A DNA stretch of 22,310 bases from CALJFL01 sp964590005 (GCA_964590005.1 CAZPVJ010000134.1:1-22310); one strand, 5' to 3'. Positions 14,915 to 22,284 are shown, counted from the stretch's first letter. Notes: generated from the sequence alone by a model not told the origin. A program made the numbers and translations.

Positions 14915-16356
14915 ACCGGCAGAATTTTCATGATGTTGGTAGAGCCGGCTCGACCCATGACGGCGCCCCGTGTCAGCAGAATAGAATCGTTTTTCTGCAG
15001 GTAACCGCCGTCACGCAGGAATTCGATCGCGCGTAACTCGACGCTGTCCGGATCAAATGCCGCTGCATCGAAGAACAGGGGAATGACACCGCGGCAGAGG
15101 CTAAGTCTTTGCAAGGTCTCATTGTTTTGGCTCAGGCCAAAAATGGGCAGCCCTGAGCTCAGTCGTGACATCAGTAATGGTGTCGTCCCCGATTCTGTCA
15201 GGCAGGCGATGCCGCGCACATTGCTGTAGTGGTTAGCGGCATAGATAGCGGACATCGCGATGGTTTCTTGTGCAGAGTCAAATTGTTTGTCCAGGCGATA
15301 GCGAGACGTCCTTGCCACCGGGTGCCTCTCGGCCCCCAGGGCTGCATCAGCCATTGCCTTGACTACGGCTACAGGGTACTTGCCGACAGCGGTCTCCGCT
15401 GACAGCATGACGGCGTCTGTACCGTCGAGAACGGCATTGGCGACGTCGAACACTTCAGCCCGGGTTGGCATGGAGCTACTGATCATCGACTCCATCATCT
15501 GCGTTGCGGTAATGACCACCCTATCCATTTTGCGGGCGCGTGAAATCAGGTCTTTCTGTATGCCGATCAGCTGGGCGTCCCCCACTTCCACACCCAGGTC
15601 CCCCCGGGCGACCATGATGCCAACCGATGCCTGCAGTATGCCGTTCAATGTATCGGTGTCCGCAACCACTTCCGCGCGTTCTATCTTGGCGATGATCGCG
15701 GGGCTCAGGTCGTGTTGTGCCAGCAGATCACGTGTCTGCTCGATGTCTTCTGCGTTGGAAACAAATGATACTGCGACGAAATCGGGTTTAACCTCGGTCA
15801 GGCTGTCCATGTCGGCGATGTCCTTGGTCGTCAGGGCGGGTGCCGAGAGCCCTCCACCCAGTCGATTAATACCCTTGCGCGAACCGAGTATGCCGCCGAT
15901 CAAGACAGTGCAATCTACCGCGCCGGCCTCGACATCGTCCACAGTGAGCCTGATCCGGCCGTCGTCGAGTAGCAGGGTGTCACCGCGGGAGACATTGTCG
16001 GGCAGTTCCCGGTAGTCCAGGCCCACCCCGCGAATATCGCCCTCACTATCGGTGATAGCCAGGTCCAGCCGGAAACGGTCGCCTGTAACCAGCTCCACTT
16101 GACCGTCGCGAAAACTACCAATGCGGATCTTGGGGCCTTGCAGGTCGGCTAGAATTCCTACATAGACGTCGGCTAGCCTGGCCTGTTTGCGGATGCGCCC
16201 GGCCACCTTGGCGTGTTGGCTGGCGGTGCCATGACTGAAATTGAGGCGAAAAACATTCACCCCCGCTCCTATCAGCTGGCTGATGATATCGTCCGATTCG
16301 CTTCCTGGACCGATGGTCGCGACGATTTTTGTGCGGCGATTAACTTTCGGGGTCAC
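14911..16356 (-). CDS. pyk: Pyruvate kinase (PykA type)
   Basis: A 481-residue pyruvate kinase, converting PEP and ADP to pyruvate and ATP. The family marks are all present: TKIVATIGP, VFRLNFSHG, the substrate loop DLQGPKIRIG, the active-site lysine segment IIAKIERAEVV, MVARGDLGVEVGD, ITATQMMESM and DAVMLSAETAVGKYP. The C-terminal domain (YAANHYSNVRGIACLTESG, GLPIFGLSQN, RGVIPLFFD) resembles E. coli PykA, the AMP-activated form, more than PykF; allosteric behaviour is inferred only. The start is GTG 16356 with AAAGGA seven bases upstream. It lies 45 nt after the glpQ-like gene and overlaps glk by four bases. Confidence 0.96.
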   Translation of the reverse strand: MTPKVNRRTKIVATIGPGSESDDIISQLIGAGVNVFRLNFSHGTASQHAKVAGRIRKQARLADVYVGILADLQGPKIRIGSFRDGQVELVTGDRFRLDLAITDSEGDIRGVGLDYRELPDNVSRGDTLLLDDGRIRLTVDDVEAGAVDCTVLIGGILGSRKGINRLGGGLSAPALTTKDIADMDSLTEVKPDFVAVSFVSNAEDIEQTRDLLAQHDLSPAIIAKIERAEVVADTDTLNGILQASVGIMVARGDLGVEVGDAQLIGIQKDLISRARKMDRVVITATQMMESMISSSMPTRAEVFDVANAVLDGTDAVMLSAETAVGKYPVAVVKAMADAALGAERHPVARTSRYRLDKQFDSAQETIAMSAIYAANHYSNVRGIACLTESGTTPLLMSRLSSGLPIFGLSQNNETLQRLSLCRGVIPLFFDAAAFDPDSVELRAIEFLRDGGYLQKNDSILLTRGAVMGRAGSTNIMKILPV

Positions 16357-16401
16357 GACCTTGTCCTTTCTCTGGGCGGTATTGTCAGCGGCCTGGGCGT
16401 A

Positions 16402-17466
16402 TTACTGTGGATCCTGGACGACCTTAGCATCGATGAAGGTCCTGGCAAGATCCGGAAAATCGGTAAAAATTCCATCGACGCCGGCGCGCAGCAGCATGGC
16501 AGCGAGCAATCCATCGAAATCTTTAATGCCCGCGGGTAGATCCTCGCGGCGCAGTGTGTACGGGTGTACTTTCAAATCCCTTGCCTGTGCCATCGTGACC
16601 AGTTCGCTGTAGCTGGCTTTACCCTCCTCGTCGGTGCCCAGGTAGATTTGCCGGTACCAGGGCCCGATACCTTCAGCGTATGACGCAACATAATCCAGGC
16701 CCTTGGCCGTTTGCAAAAAGGTATAGTCAACGCCACTGTCTTCACCCCACCCGGGGTCCGCTATCAGCTGGATCAGTGGTAGCTGGCAGTCCAAATCCTC
16801 TCGCAGGTAGCGCAGAACCTTGTCATCGAAACTTTGCAGGAATACCTGGGATGGGCGCTTGTCGTAGCCGCTATCTGCCAGTACCTGCAATATTGCCCGG
16901 GCGATGTCGTGACCTTCCCGTTGATGAAAGTTTGGTGCTTTCAACTCGATGTACAAGCCTGTTGTGCGGCCGGTACTTGTATCCATCCCCGCGATAAACG
17001 CGATTTCTTCGGCCAGGCTGGGAATCGACATTGAGCCGGCTTGTAGCGGGTAGCGGCCGGGGAATACGGCGACCCGCTCACCGGCTTCGTTGATCCTGGT
17101 GCGCTCATGCGCTTCGAGCTCGCGAATCTCTGACAGGTCAAAGTCGATAGCATAGTAGTGGCCGTCCTCGCGTTGTCGTTCGGGGAAGCGTTGGGCCACG
17201 TTGGTTGTCGAATCGAGGTAAATGTCATGCAGCACAATGGGTACCCCGTCCCGGGTTAAAACCACGTCCTGCTCCAGGAAATCGGCACCCATAGTGTGCG
17301 CCATTGCCTTGGCCTCCAGGGTGTGTTCCGGGAGATAACCGCTAGCGCCGCGGTGGGCGATAACAATGGGTGAACTGGTGGCGGGTAACACCGTAGCCAT
17401 GAGAAAGATTCCCAAAAAAAAGGGCGCGGAGAACTCTCCACGCCCTTTGTTATTTTGCCGAAGCAT
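16402..17466 (-). CDS. glpQ: Glycerophosphodiester phosphodiesterase (GlpQ-like, periplasmic)
   Basis: A GDPD-family enzyme hydrolysing glycerophosphodiesters to glycerol-3-phosphate and an alcohol. It follows E. coli GlpQ throughout: VIAHRGASGYLPEHT (His38, Arg39, Glu47), ADFLEQDVVLT (metal-binding Glu65, Asp67), IVLHD with His80, a region around YYAIDFDLSEI, YIELKAPNFHQREG, and GVDGIFTDFPDLA near the end. The start is uncertain. ATG 17466 gives 354 residues (E. coli GlpQ has 358) and a convincing signal peptide: a basic N-region, a hydrophobic core of about residues 14-27, and likely cleavage after Ala-Thr-Ser31. That start means coding through the terminator of the upstream gene. ATG 17400 would avoid the hairpin but leave a cytoplasmic protein. 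I favour 17466, which lies seven bases after the upstream stop with AGGG before it. Confidence 0.88.
   Translation of the reverse strand: MLRQNNKGRGEFSAPFFLGIFLMATVLPATSSPIVIAHRGASGYLPEHTLEAKAMAHTMGADFLEQDVVLTRDGVPIVLHDIYLDSTTNVAQRFPERQREDGHYYAIDFDLSEIRELEAHERTRINEAGERVAVFPGRYPLQAGSMSIPSLAEEIAFIAGMDTSTGRTTGLYIELKAPNFHQREGHDIARAILQVLADSGYDKRPSQVFLQSFDDKVLRYLREDLDCQLPLIQLIADPGWGEDSGVDYTFLQTAKGLDYVASYAEGIGPWYRQIYLGTDEEGKASYSELVTMAQARDLKVHPYTLRREDLPAGIKDFDGLLAAMLLRAGVDGIFTDFPDLARTFIDAKVVQDPQ
17414..17448 (-). terminator. Intrinsic terminator after the substrate-binding protein gene
   Basis: On the minus strand a 13-pair stem (17419-17431 with 17436-17448, one G-U pair, 4-nt loop) is followed by eight T (17421-17414). 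The odd position pairs as G-U only in the minus-strand RNA, which supports this orientation. It lies inside the proposed N-terminal coding region of glpQ; the T-run encodes Phe16-Phe17-Leu18. Confidence 0.88.
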
Positions 17467-17473
17467 TCCGGCC

Positions 17474-18283
17474 CTAGGGCAGAGCGGCAACCCAGGCGTT
17501 GCTCTCGAACCACTTCTTTCGAAGCTTGGTCAGAACACCAACCTTACCGTAGGCTTCCAGGTAATTGTCGACCAGGTTGCTGAATTGCGGATCATTACCC
17601 TTCACCGCGACGCCGATGGGTTCGACCGTAAGCGGGCGCTCCAGGGTGACGAAGCCGGCATCGGGGTAGCGCAGTACCGACAATACACAAATCGGCATAT
17701 CGGCAATCATGCCGTCGACCTTACCATCACGCACCATCGCCACGCCTTCGTCGTAGTTCTCGATCTCAACCAGGTTGGCCTCAGGTGCCACGGAGGAAAC
17801 AAAGCTGGCGCTGGTAGAGTTTTTCAGCGCGGCCAGTTTGAGGTCGCTGCGGTTGAACTGCTCGCTATCAGAGACTTTGGCCAGCACGTCGTTCTTGGTC
17901 AGGATTGATTTACCGGACATCATGTAGGGTCCGATAAACGCGGCTGACTCTGCACGCTCGGGTGTGATCGCCATGCCTGAAATGACCATATCGACCTGAC
18001 CCTCGTCCAGTGCGGCCATGAGGTCGCCGAAAGGCATCACCTTAACCTCCAGTTTGACGCGCATGGCGTTGGCCAGTGCCTTGGCGAGGTCGAGATCGAA
18101 GCCCATGAGCTTGCCATCGCGGTCTGCCATGCTGAAGGGTGGCTGGCCCGCAGAGGTACCCACTTTCAGTGTTTGGAAGTCGATAACGCGTTGCAAGGTC
18201 TCGCCCGCCATGGTCGCGCCAGACAGGGCTGTACCCAGCACCAGCGTCGCGGCGAGCATTAAGAATTTGAGGGGTCTAAACAT
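17474..18283 (-). CDS. Amino-acid-type ABC transporter substrate-binding protein (SBP family 3)
   Basis: A 269-residue periplasmic binding protein of solute-binding family 3, which usually delivers polar amino acids to an ABC permease. A Sec signal peptide is clear (MFRPLKFLMLAATLVLG, cleavage likely after ATMA, residue 26). The mature protein shows the family pattern TLKVGTSAGQPPFSMADRDG, LMGFDLDLAKALANAMRVKL, VDMVISGMAITPERAE and KVDGMIADMPICV. No lipobox is present. The SD AAGGAG lies six bases before ATG 18283, so expression is probably high. No permease or ATPase gene is nearby, so its transporter is encoded elsewhere or it works as a free sensor; the ligand cannot be named. It has its own promoter and terminator. 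Confidence 0.93.
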   Translation of the reverse strand: MFRPLKFLMLAATLVLGTALSGATMAGETLQRVIDFQTLKVGTSAGQPPFSMADRDGKLMGFDLDLAKALANAMRVKLEVKVMPFGDLMAALDEGQVDMVISGMAITPERAESAAFIGPYMMSGKSILTKNDVLAKVSDSEQFNRSDLKLAALKNSTSASFVSSVAPEANLVEIENYDEGVAMVRDGKVDGMIADMPICVLSVLRYPDAGFVTLERPLTVEPIGVAVKGNDPQFSNLVDNYLEAYGKVGVLTKLRKKWFESNAWVAALP

Positions 18284-18353
18284 GGATGTCTCCTTAAAGA
18301 AAGAACGGCGGCAGCTGTCATCGCGCTACGGCGGCCTGAATTTGCAGGTGCAC

Positions 18354-18382
18354 AGTGTAGTGCCGAATGGCCCAATAGCCAA
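18354..18382 (-). promoter_or_regulatory. Predicted sigma-70 promoter of the substrate-binding protein gene
   Basis: On the minus strand TTGGCT (18382-18377) and TACACT (18359-18354) are 17 bp apart, each matching the consensus in four positions. The leader to ATG 18283 would be about 65 nt and includes the strong AAGGAG. The same 149-bp gap must also hold the plus-strand promoter of the VOC gene, for which I see no clear boxes. Confidence 0.45.
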
Positions 18383-18432
18383 AGACTTTTCGGTTTGCGA
18401 AGATAGCGCTTTACCAGATAGGGCGAGTCAGC

Positions 18433-19122
18433 GTGATCAAGAGTTTCGACCGGATTGTGATTGGAGTTCCCAACCTGCCGCAAGCAGTGGATGAATACCG
18501 GGTGCTCCTGGGTGCAGAGGCCGAGAGTCCGGATGATGGATCGAGGGCTTGGTTGGCGCTGGCCAACACGGTGCTTGAGCTGGTGGAGAGGCCGGTTGAG
18601 CGAGCCTCAATCGATTCCCTGGTAGTGGCGGGAGACGCTTCCGCACCCGTTGAGGCGCCTGTGGACAATGCGCTAAATCTGGATCTTTGGCAGGGAGACG
18701 GCGCCCGTACCCGTGAATTCAGGGCGCATCATCCCTCCGCCCGGCTTGAGGGAATCGGCGTTGATCACCTGGTGTTGCGGTCCTCGGATGCAGACCGCTG
18801 CATCCGCCTGTTTAACGAGGAACTGGGAATTCGCCTTGCCCTCGACCAGGAAGTGCCCGAGTGGGGTGGCAGGATGCTTTTTTTCCGGGCGGGAAAAATG
18901 ACCCTGGAGGTAATCGCTAACCTGGATGCGGGGGAAGCGGACGCTTTTTGGGGTTTAACCTTTCACTGTCCGGATATCGCCGCTCACGCCACCCGCTTAC
19001 GTGGGGCGGGGGTTGAACTATCGGAGATTCGCGACGGGCGCAAACCAGGCACCCGAGTGGCCACGGTGCACAGCCACTGTCTGGGTTTGCCTACACTCCT
19101 GCTACAGCCGCCGCCCCGCTAG
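18433..19122 (+). CDS. VOC-superfamily protein (glyoxalase-like, two half-domains)
   Basis: A 229-residue cytoplasmic protein of the vicinal-oxygen-chelate superfamily, whose members include glyoxalases, ring-cleaving dioxygenases and resistance proteins. The first module begins FDRIVIGVPNLPQAVDEYR; the second, from about residue 110, has GVDHLVLRSSDADRCIRLF, MTLEVIANLD and LTFHCPDIAAHATRLRGAGV. The His in VDHLVL and Glu in TLEVIA sit where the superfamily places metal ligands. The substrate cannot be predicted. The GTG at 18433 begins the first beta-strand directly, with AGGG nine bases upstream. It is divergent from the substrate-binding protein gene and its stop shares the palindrome CTAG with the convergent DUF3012 gene. 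Confidence 0.85.
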   Translation: MIKSFDRIVIGVPNLPQAVDEYRVLLGAEAESPDDGSRAWLALANTVLELVERPVERASIDSLVVAGDASAPVEAPVDNALNLDLWQGDGARTREFRAHHPSARLEGIGVDHLVLRSSDADRCIRLFNEELGIRLALDQEVPEWGGRMLFFRAGKMTLEVIANLDAGEADAFWGLTFHCPDIAAHATRLRGAGVELSEIRDGRKPGTRVATVHSHCLGLPTLLLQPPPR

Positions 19123-19382
19123 AGCAAGCAGTGCTTGGCGTAGTTCTTGTTTTCCTCATTGGTCCAGTCGTCCTTGTCTTTTTCCTTGAGATCGGCGCAC
19201 CAGTCGTCGGATCCAATGGTCTGGCTGTCCAGCAGACAGTGCTTGCCGTAGGTCATGGCTTCATCGGCAGTCCACTGGCCTTTGCCTTTTTCCTTCATGC
19301 CCTGGCACCATTTCTCGCTGCCCGGCTCGGCACTGCAGGCTGACAAGATCAGGATGGCGGTAATGACCACTAACTGTTTCAT
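19119..19382 (-). CDS. Small lipoprotein with two tandem DUF3012 repeats
   Basis: An 87-residue predicted lipoprotein. The signal peptide MKQLVVITAILILSAC ends in a lipobox with Cys16, and Ser17 at +2 suggests outer-membrane sorting. The mature part is two copies of a module of about 31 residues, 21-51 and 57-87, with a 36-residue period: each has a Trp-Cys pair (25-26, 61-62), a lysine-rich run, a Trp-Thr (37-38, 73-74), and ends in KHCLL (47-51, 83-87). This matches my memory of DUF3012, normally a single copy in gammaproteobacterial lipoproteins of unknown function. The cysteines within each module may form disulfides. GGAG precedes ATG 19382 at seven bases. The TAG stop overlaps the VOC gene stop tail to tail within CTAG. 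Confidence 0.85.
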   Translation of the reverse strand: MKQLVVITAILILSACSAEPGSEKWCQGMKEKGKGQWTADEAMTYGKHCLLDSQTIGSDDWCADLKEKDKDDWTNEENKNYAKHCLL

Positions 19383-19501
19383 CTGAATTCTCCGGTTATA
19401 GTTCTAGCGCTGAAGTATTGCACTGCTTTGCATATTGCGCCAATTCTGCTGGATCGCGCAGGTGTGTTCTAATGGAAGCGAAGAGTGGGGGGCTTGGTCT
19501 C

Positions 19502-20422
19502 GTGAAAAAAATAACCGCATCGATGCTGATGTTGCTGCTGGTCTCCGCCTGCAGTTCCATGCAATTTAACGTACCTCCCGTGACCACCCAGACGGGGGGA
19601 GAACGATTGCCCGGGAAGATGGTCTGGCAGGACTTGCTGTCTGATACACCGGCAGAAACACAGGGCTTTTACGCCGAGCTTTTTGGCTGGACTTTCGAGC
19701 CCCTGGGCGCAGGAATCAACTACACACTGATTCGACATAATGGACGATTGATTGGTGGCATGGTCGACCAGAATCAACTACCCACCTCTGCCGATATCTC
19801 ACAATGGGTAGCGGTGATGTCGGTACGGGATATTCATCGGGCCGTGGACATTGTCCAGGGCCAGGAGGGCACAGTGTTTACACCGGCAACCTCCCTGGGA
19901 GACCGGGGTGATATAGCAGTAGTCGCGGACTCGACAGGCGCAATACTGGCGCTTTTGCAGACTCGCGACGGTGACCCCCCCGATAGCGATAGGGCGGACC
20001 CCGCTACCGGTGATTTTCTCTGGCGCGAGTTGTGGACTGATGATGTCGATAAAGCCGGCGCATTTTACGCGGCCCTGGCCCCCTTCGAGGTCGAAGCGGT
20101 GTCGCTGGACGACCAGGGGGAAACTGCGGTTGATTATCGCTTGCTGCGCACAGAAGATCGACCGCGGGCAGGTGTTCGGTCGACGCCTGCACCCGATATG
20201 CCATCCATGTGGGTCAGTTACCTGCGGGTTGCAGACCTGGCCCAAATGGACGAGATACTGGACCGGGTACCCGGGCTGGGCGGCGAAGTCCTGGTGCCGG
20301 CAATTGCGAGACCGGGCGGCGGCCATGTTGCGGTTATAGCCGGGCCATCGGGGGCTGGTATTGCCTTGCAGACCTGGCCCCTGGTGTCGTCACTGCAGGC
20401 CAGGAAGGAGTTGTTACCATGA
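19502..20422 (+). CDS. Lipoprotein with two VOC (glyoxalase-like) domains
   Basis: A 306-residue protein of unusual make-up: a lipoprotein signal peptide (MKKITASMLMLLLVSAC, lipobox Cys17, Ser18 at +2 suggesting the outer membrane) before two VOC modules that are usually cytosolic. Module one covers about residues 38-155 (GKMVWQDLLSDTPAETQGFY, ELFGWTFEP, VVADSTGAILALLQ). Module two covers about 170-293 (FLWRELWTDDVDKAGAFYAA, MWVSYLRVADLAQMDEIL, VIAGPSGAGIALQTW). Paired modules of this kind form a superfamily in which each beta-alpha-beta unit holds half a cavity; Gln43 and Glu176 lie where ligands are expected, but metal binding is unproven. GTG 19502 gives the classic lipoprotein start; ATG 19472 would add ten residues before it. 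Its stop overlaps the next gene as ATGA. Confidence 0.84.
   Translation: MKKITASMLMLLLVSACSSMQFNVPPVTTQTGGERLPGKMVWQDLLSDTPAETQGFYAELFGWTFEPLGAGINYTLIRHNGRLIGGMVDQNQLPTSADISQWVAVMSVRDIHRAVDIVQGQEGTVFTPATSLGDRGDIAVVADSTGAILALLQTRDGDPPDSDRADPATGDFLWRELWTDDVDKAGAFYAALAPFEVEAVSLDDQGETAVDYRLLRTEDRPRAGVRSTPAPDMPSMWVSYLRVADLAQMDEILDRVPGLGGEVLVPAIARPGGGHVAVIAGPSGAGIALQTWPLVSSLQARKELLP
20402..20410 (+). promoter_or_regulatory. Strong ribosome binding site for the tiny lipoprotein gene
   Basis: The purine run AGGAAGGAG (20402-20410 area) within the end of the VOC-lipoprotein gene lies eight bases before ATG 20419. It is the main evidence that this short reading frame is translated from 20419. Confidence 0.65.
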
Positions 20423-20610
20423 GACAGGCACTACGGGTAATACGCGCCGTATTATTGGCGAGCTTAATCGCGAGTTTGTACGGCTGCGACGATCCGCAGA
20501 TTTACGGAAGCGTGGGTGTATCCAGCGGCTACAGCAGCTACGGATATGGCCGCGGAGGCTGGGGCTCCGGGGTCCATACCAGCATTTCGGTAGGTGGCAG
20601 GATACGCTGA
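20419..20610 (+). CDS. Tiny Gly/Ser/Tyr-rich putative lipoprotein
   Basis: A 63-residue protein that I do not recognise by function. The basic start MRQALRVIR and hydrophobic core lead to Cys23 in the sequence ASLYGC, an acceptable though imperfect lipobox (Tyr at -2). Asp24-Asp25 follow; an Asp at +2 keeps lipoproteins in the inner membrane in E. coli. The mature part is low-complexity, rich in Gly, Ser and Tyr (SVGVSSGYSSYGYGRGGWGS) and ends SVGGRIR. The ATG overlaps the stop of the VOC lipoprotein (ATGA) and has a strong SD, so it is translationally coupled to it. A terminator follows about 40 nt downstream. A longer in-frame reading from 20209 is out of frame with the VOC protein and is not supported. 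Confidence 0.7.
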   Translation: MRQALRVIRAVLLASLIASLYGCDDPQIYGSVGVSSGYSSYGYGRGGWGSGVHTSISVGGRIR

Positions 20611-20651
20611 GGTCTTTATCGGGCAGCCCCGGCTGGCAGAGCCCAGCGCAC

Positions 20652-20677
20652 AAAAAAGGGGCCTTGCGGCCCCTTTT
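20652..20677. terminator. Bidirectional intrinsic terminator
   Basis: AAAAGGGGCC-TTGC-GGCCCCTTTT: a 6-bp GC stem extended by four A-T pairs, 4-nt loop. There are four T on the plus side and six (reading from the A-run 20652-20657) on the minus side. It serves the small lipoprotein gene on the plus strand and, more strongly, the aldehyde dehydrogenase gene on the minus strand. Confidence 0.9.
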
Positions 20678-20694
20678 GCGTTCTGGCAGTCAGC

Positions 20695-22152
20695 TTACTT
20701 CTTGACCTGCATCTTGATCGCGTTCTCGGTGTTCTTACCGTAGGGCGGCAACATTCCGGCGAGCTTGGCGACGTTGAAGGAAGTCTGTCGGTAGATCGAC
20801 TTGGCGTGGCTAAAAGTTTTGAAACCCTCAAGACCATGATAAACACCCATTCCGCTGGGGCCTACGCCACCAAACGGCAATTCCTCGTGCATGATATGCA
20901 TGATCACGTCGTTGATGCAGGCACCACCTGAGGTGGTACGGGTGAGAACTGCCTCCTCTTCCTGCTTATCTTCGCCAAAATAGTAGGCGGCCAGCGGACG
21001 AGGCTTGCTGTTCACGTAGTCGATGGTTTCGTCGAATTCCTTATAGGTTCGGATCGGCAAGACAGGGCCGAACAACTCTTCTTCCATCGCCTTCAGGTCA
21101 TCGGCAGGCTCAACAATCAGCGTAGGCGGTATTTTGTAACCGGCCTGTTCGCTGAAGTCTTCGTTGCCGGGGTTGATGGCAATCACCTGCTCGCCCCGCT
21201 CCTCGGCTTCCTTGATATAGCCGGTCAGGCGCTGGTAGTGACGATCGTTGACAACAGACGTGTACTCAGGGTTGTCCAACAACTTGGGATACATCTCTGC
21301 CACGGCATTCTGGCTGGCCTCGATGACGTCGTTCAGCTTCTCTTCCGGGACCATCAGGTAGTCCGGCGCCAGGCAGATCTGGCCGGCGTTCATTGTCTTG
21401 CCCAGCATAATGCGGCCAATGGTCTTCTCGATGTCGGCCGAGCGGGAGATGATCACCGGTGATTTGCCGCCCAGTTCCAGTGTTACCGGAACGAGGTTGC
21501 GAGAAGCGGCCGCCATAATATGACGGGCGATGCCGGTGGCCCCGGTAAAAATCAGGTGGTCGAAGGCCATTCCGGAGAACGCCTGGCCGACTTCCGGCCC
21601 GCCATCGAAAATGGCGACTTCTTTCTCATCCCAGGCTTTGGCGACCATTTCGCACATCAACTCGGAGGTCGCCGGCGTGAATTCAGAGGGTTTGATCATG
21701 GCCCGGTTACCGGCGGCCAGCACCCCCGCTAAGGGTGCAAAAGTCAGGTTTACCGGGAAGTTCCAGGGCGAGATGATGCCGACTGTGCCCAGGGGCTGGT
21801 ACTCAATCCGCGAGCGGCCACCAAGCAGACCCATTGGAAACGTGCTGGGCCGTTTCTCTGGTTTCATCCAGCTGCGCAGGTGCTTTTTGGCGTGTTTCAT
21901 CGGGGTGATGGCGGCAGCCAGATCGGTAAGCAGGCTGACTTCCCGTGGTCTACAGGAAAAATCGGTGTTAAGTGCGTCGACGAGCTTGTCCTGGTACTCC
22001 AGCAACACATCGATGCCGCGATCTAGGCGGTCTATGCGGGTTTCGGCTGTCACGAAGCCTTCCGCCAGATAAGCCTGCTTCTGATTGGCGAGGACTTGCT
22101 GCATTCTTTCTTCAATGTCGCTCATCGTGGGTAATTGCTGGGGTGCGTTCAT
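20695..22152 (-). CDS. calB: Coniferyl-type aldehyde dehydrogenase
   Basis: A 485-residue NAD(P)-dependent aldehyde dehydrogenase. Visible catalytic features are ISPWNFPVN (catalytic Asn), IFTGATGIARHIM (cofactor binding), VTLELGGKSPVI with general base Glu226, and MNAGQICLAPDY with nucleophile Cys260. The late MHEELPFGGVGPSGMGVYHG is typical of class 3-like enzymes. The overall pattern, including RSRIEYQPLGTVGIISPWNF and the C-terminal GFKTFSHAKSIYRQ, is that of coniferyl aldehyde dehydrogenases; the true substrate may be another aromatic or aliphatic aldehyde. I place the start at ATG 22152 (MNAPQQLPTMSD), with GAGG and AAGAG purines just upstream; the longer frame to 22215 adds unconserved residues. 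It stands alone between its own promoter and terminator. Confidence 0.92.
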   Translation of the reverse strand: MNAPQQLPTMSDIEERMQQVLANQKQAYLAEGFVTAETRIDRLDRGIDVLLEYQDKLVDALNTDFSCRPREVSLLTDLAAAITPMKHAKKHLRSWMKPEKRPSTFPMGLLGGRSRIEYQPLGTVGIISPWNFPVNLTFAPLAGVLAAGNRAMIKPSEFTPATSELMCEMVAKAWDEKEVAIFDGGPEVGQAFSGMAFDHLIFTGATGIARHIMAAASRNLVPVTLELGGKSPVIISRSADIEKTIGRIMLGKTMNAGQICLAPDYLMVPEEKLNDVIEASQNAVAEMYPKLLDNPEYTSVVNDRHYQRLTGYIKEAEERGEQVIAINPGNEDFSEQAGYKIPPTLIVEPADDLKAMEEELFGPVLPIRTYKEFDETIDYVNSKPRPLAAYYFGEDKQEEEAVLTRTTSGGACINDVIMHIMHEELPFGGVGPSGMGVYHGLEGFKTFSHAKSIYRQTSFNVAKLAGMLPPYGKNTENAIKMQVKK

Positions 22153-22236
22153 AGTCTCTTCCTCAAATGCGGCTCTGCTGCTGTTGTTAACCACAAACAC
22201 CGGCCGAAGGTGCATGGCTATTTATGCGAACGGCGT

Positions 22237-22265
22237 ATTATAGTCGCCAAATGGCTAAAAATTAA
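22237..22265 (-). promoter_or_regulatory. Predicted promoter of the aldehyde dehydrogenase gene
   Basis: On the minus strand a perfect TATAAT (22242-22237) lies 17 bp after TTAATT (22265-22260), a poor -35 matching three of six positions. A good -10 with a weak -35 is typical of promoters needing an activator. The leader to ATG 22152 would be about 78 nt. Confidence 0.55.
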
Positions 22266-22284
22266 CCATAAATCGGGGTTAATT
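22260..22284. promoter_or_regulatory. Inverted-repeat candidate operator over the calB -35 region
   Basis: AATTAACC (22260-22267) and GGTTAATT (22277-22284) are perfect inverted 8-mers separated by nine bases, one half overlapping the predicted -35 of the aldehyde dehydrogenase gene. The size and symmetry suit a dimeric regulator. Such a regulator might be encoded just beyond the right edge of the window. Confidence 0.5.

Noticed and set aside
15359..16015. Plus-strand open frame of 218 codons across pyk
   Set aside because: It has a low-complexity Ser/Thr/Arg composition typical of reading opposite a coding strand, and pyk is intact.
17366..17908. Plus-strand open frame of 180 codons opposite the substrate-binding protein and glpQ start
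   Set aside because: It spans the minus-strand terminator and two recognised genes and has no homology that I can see.
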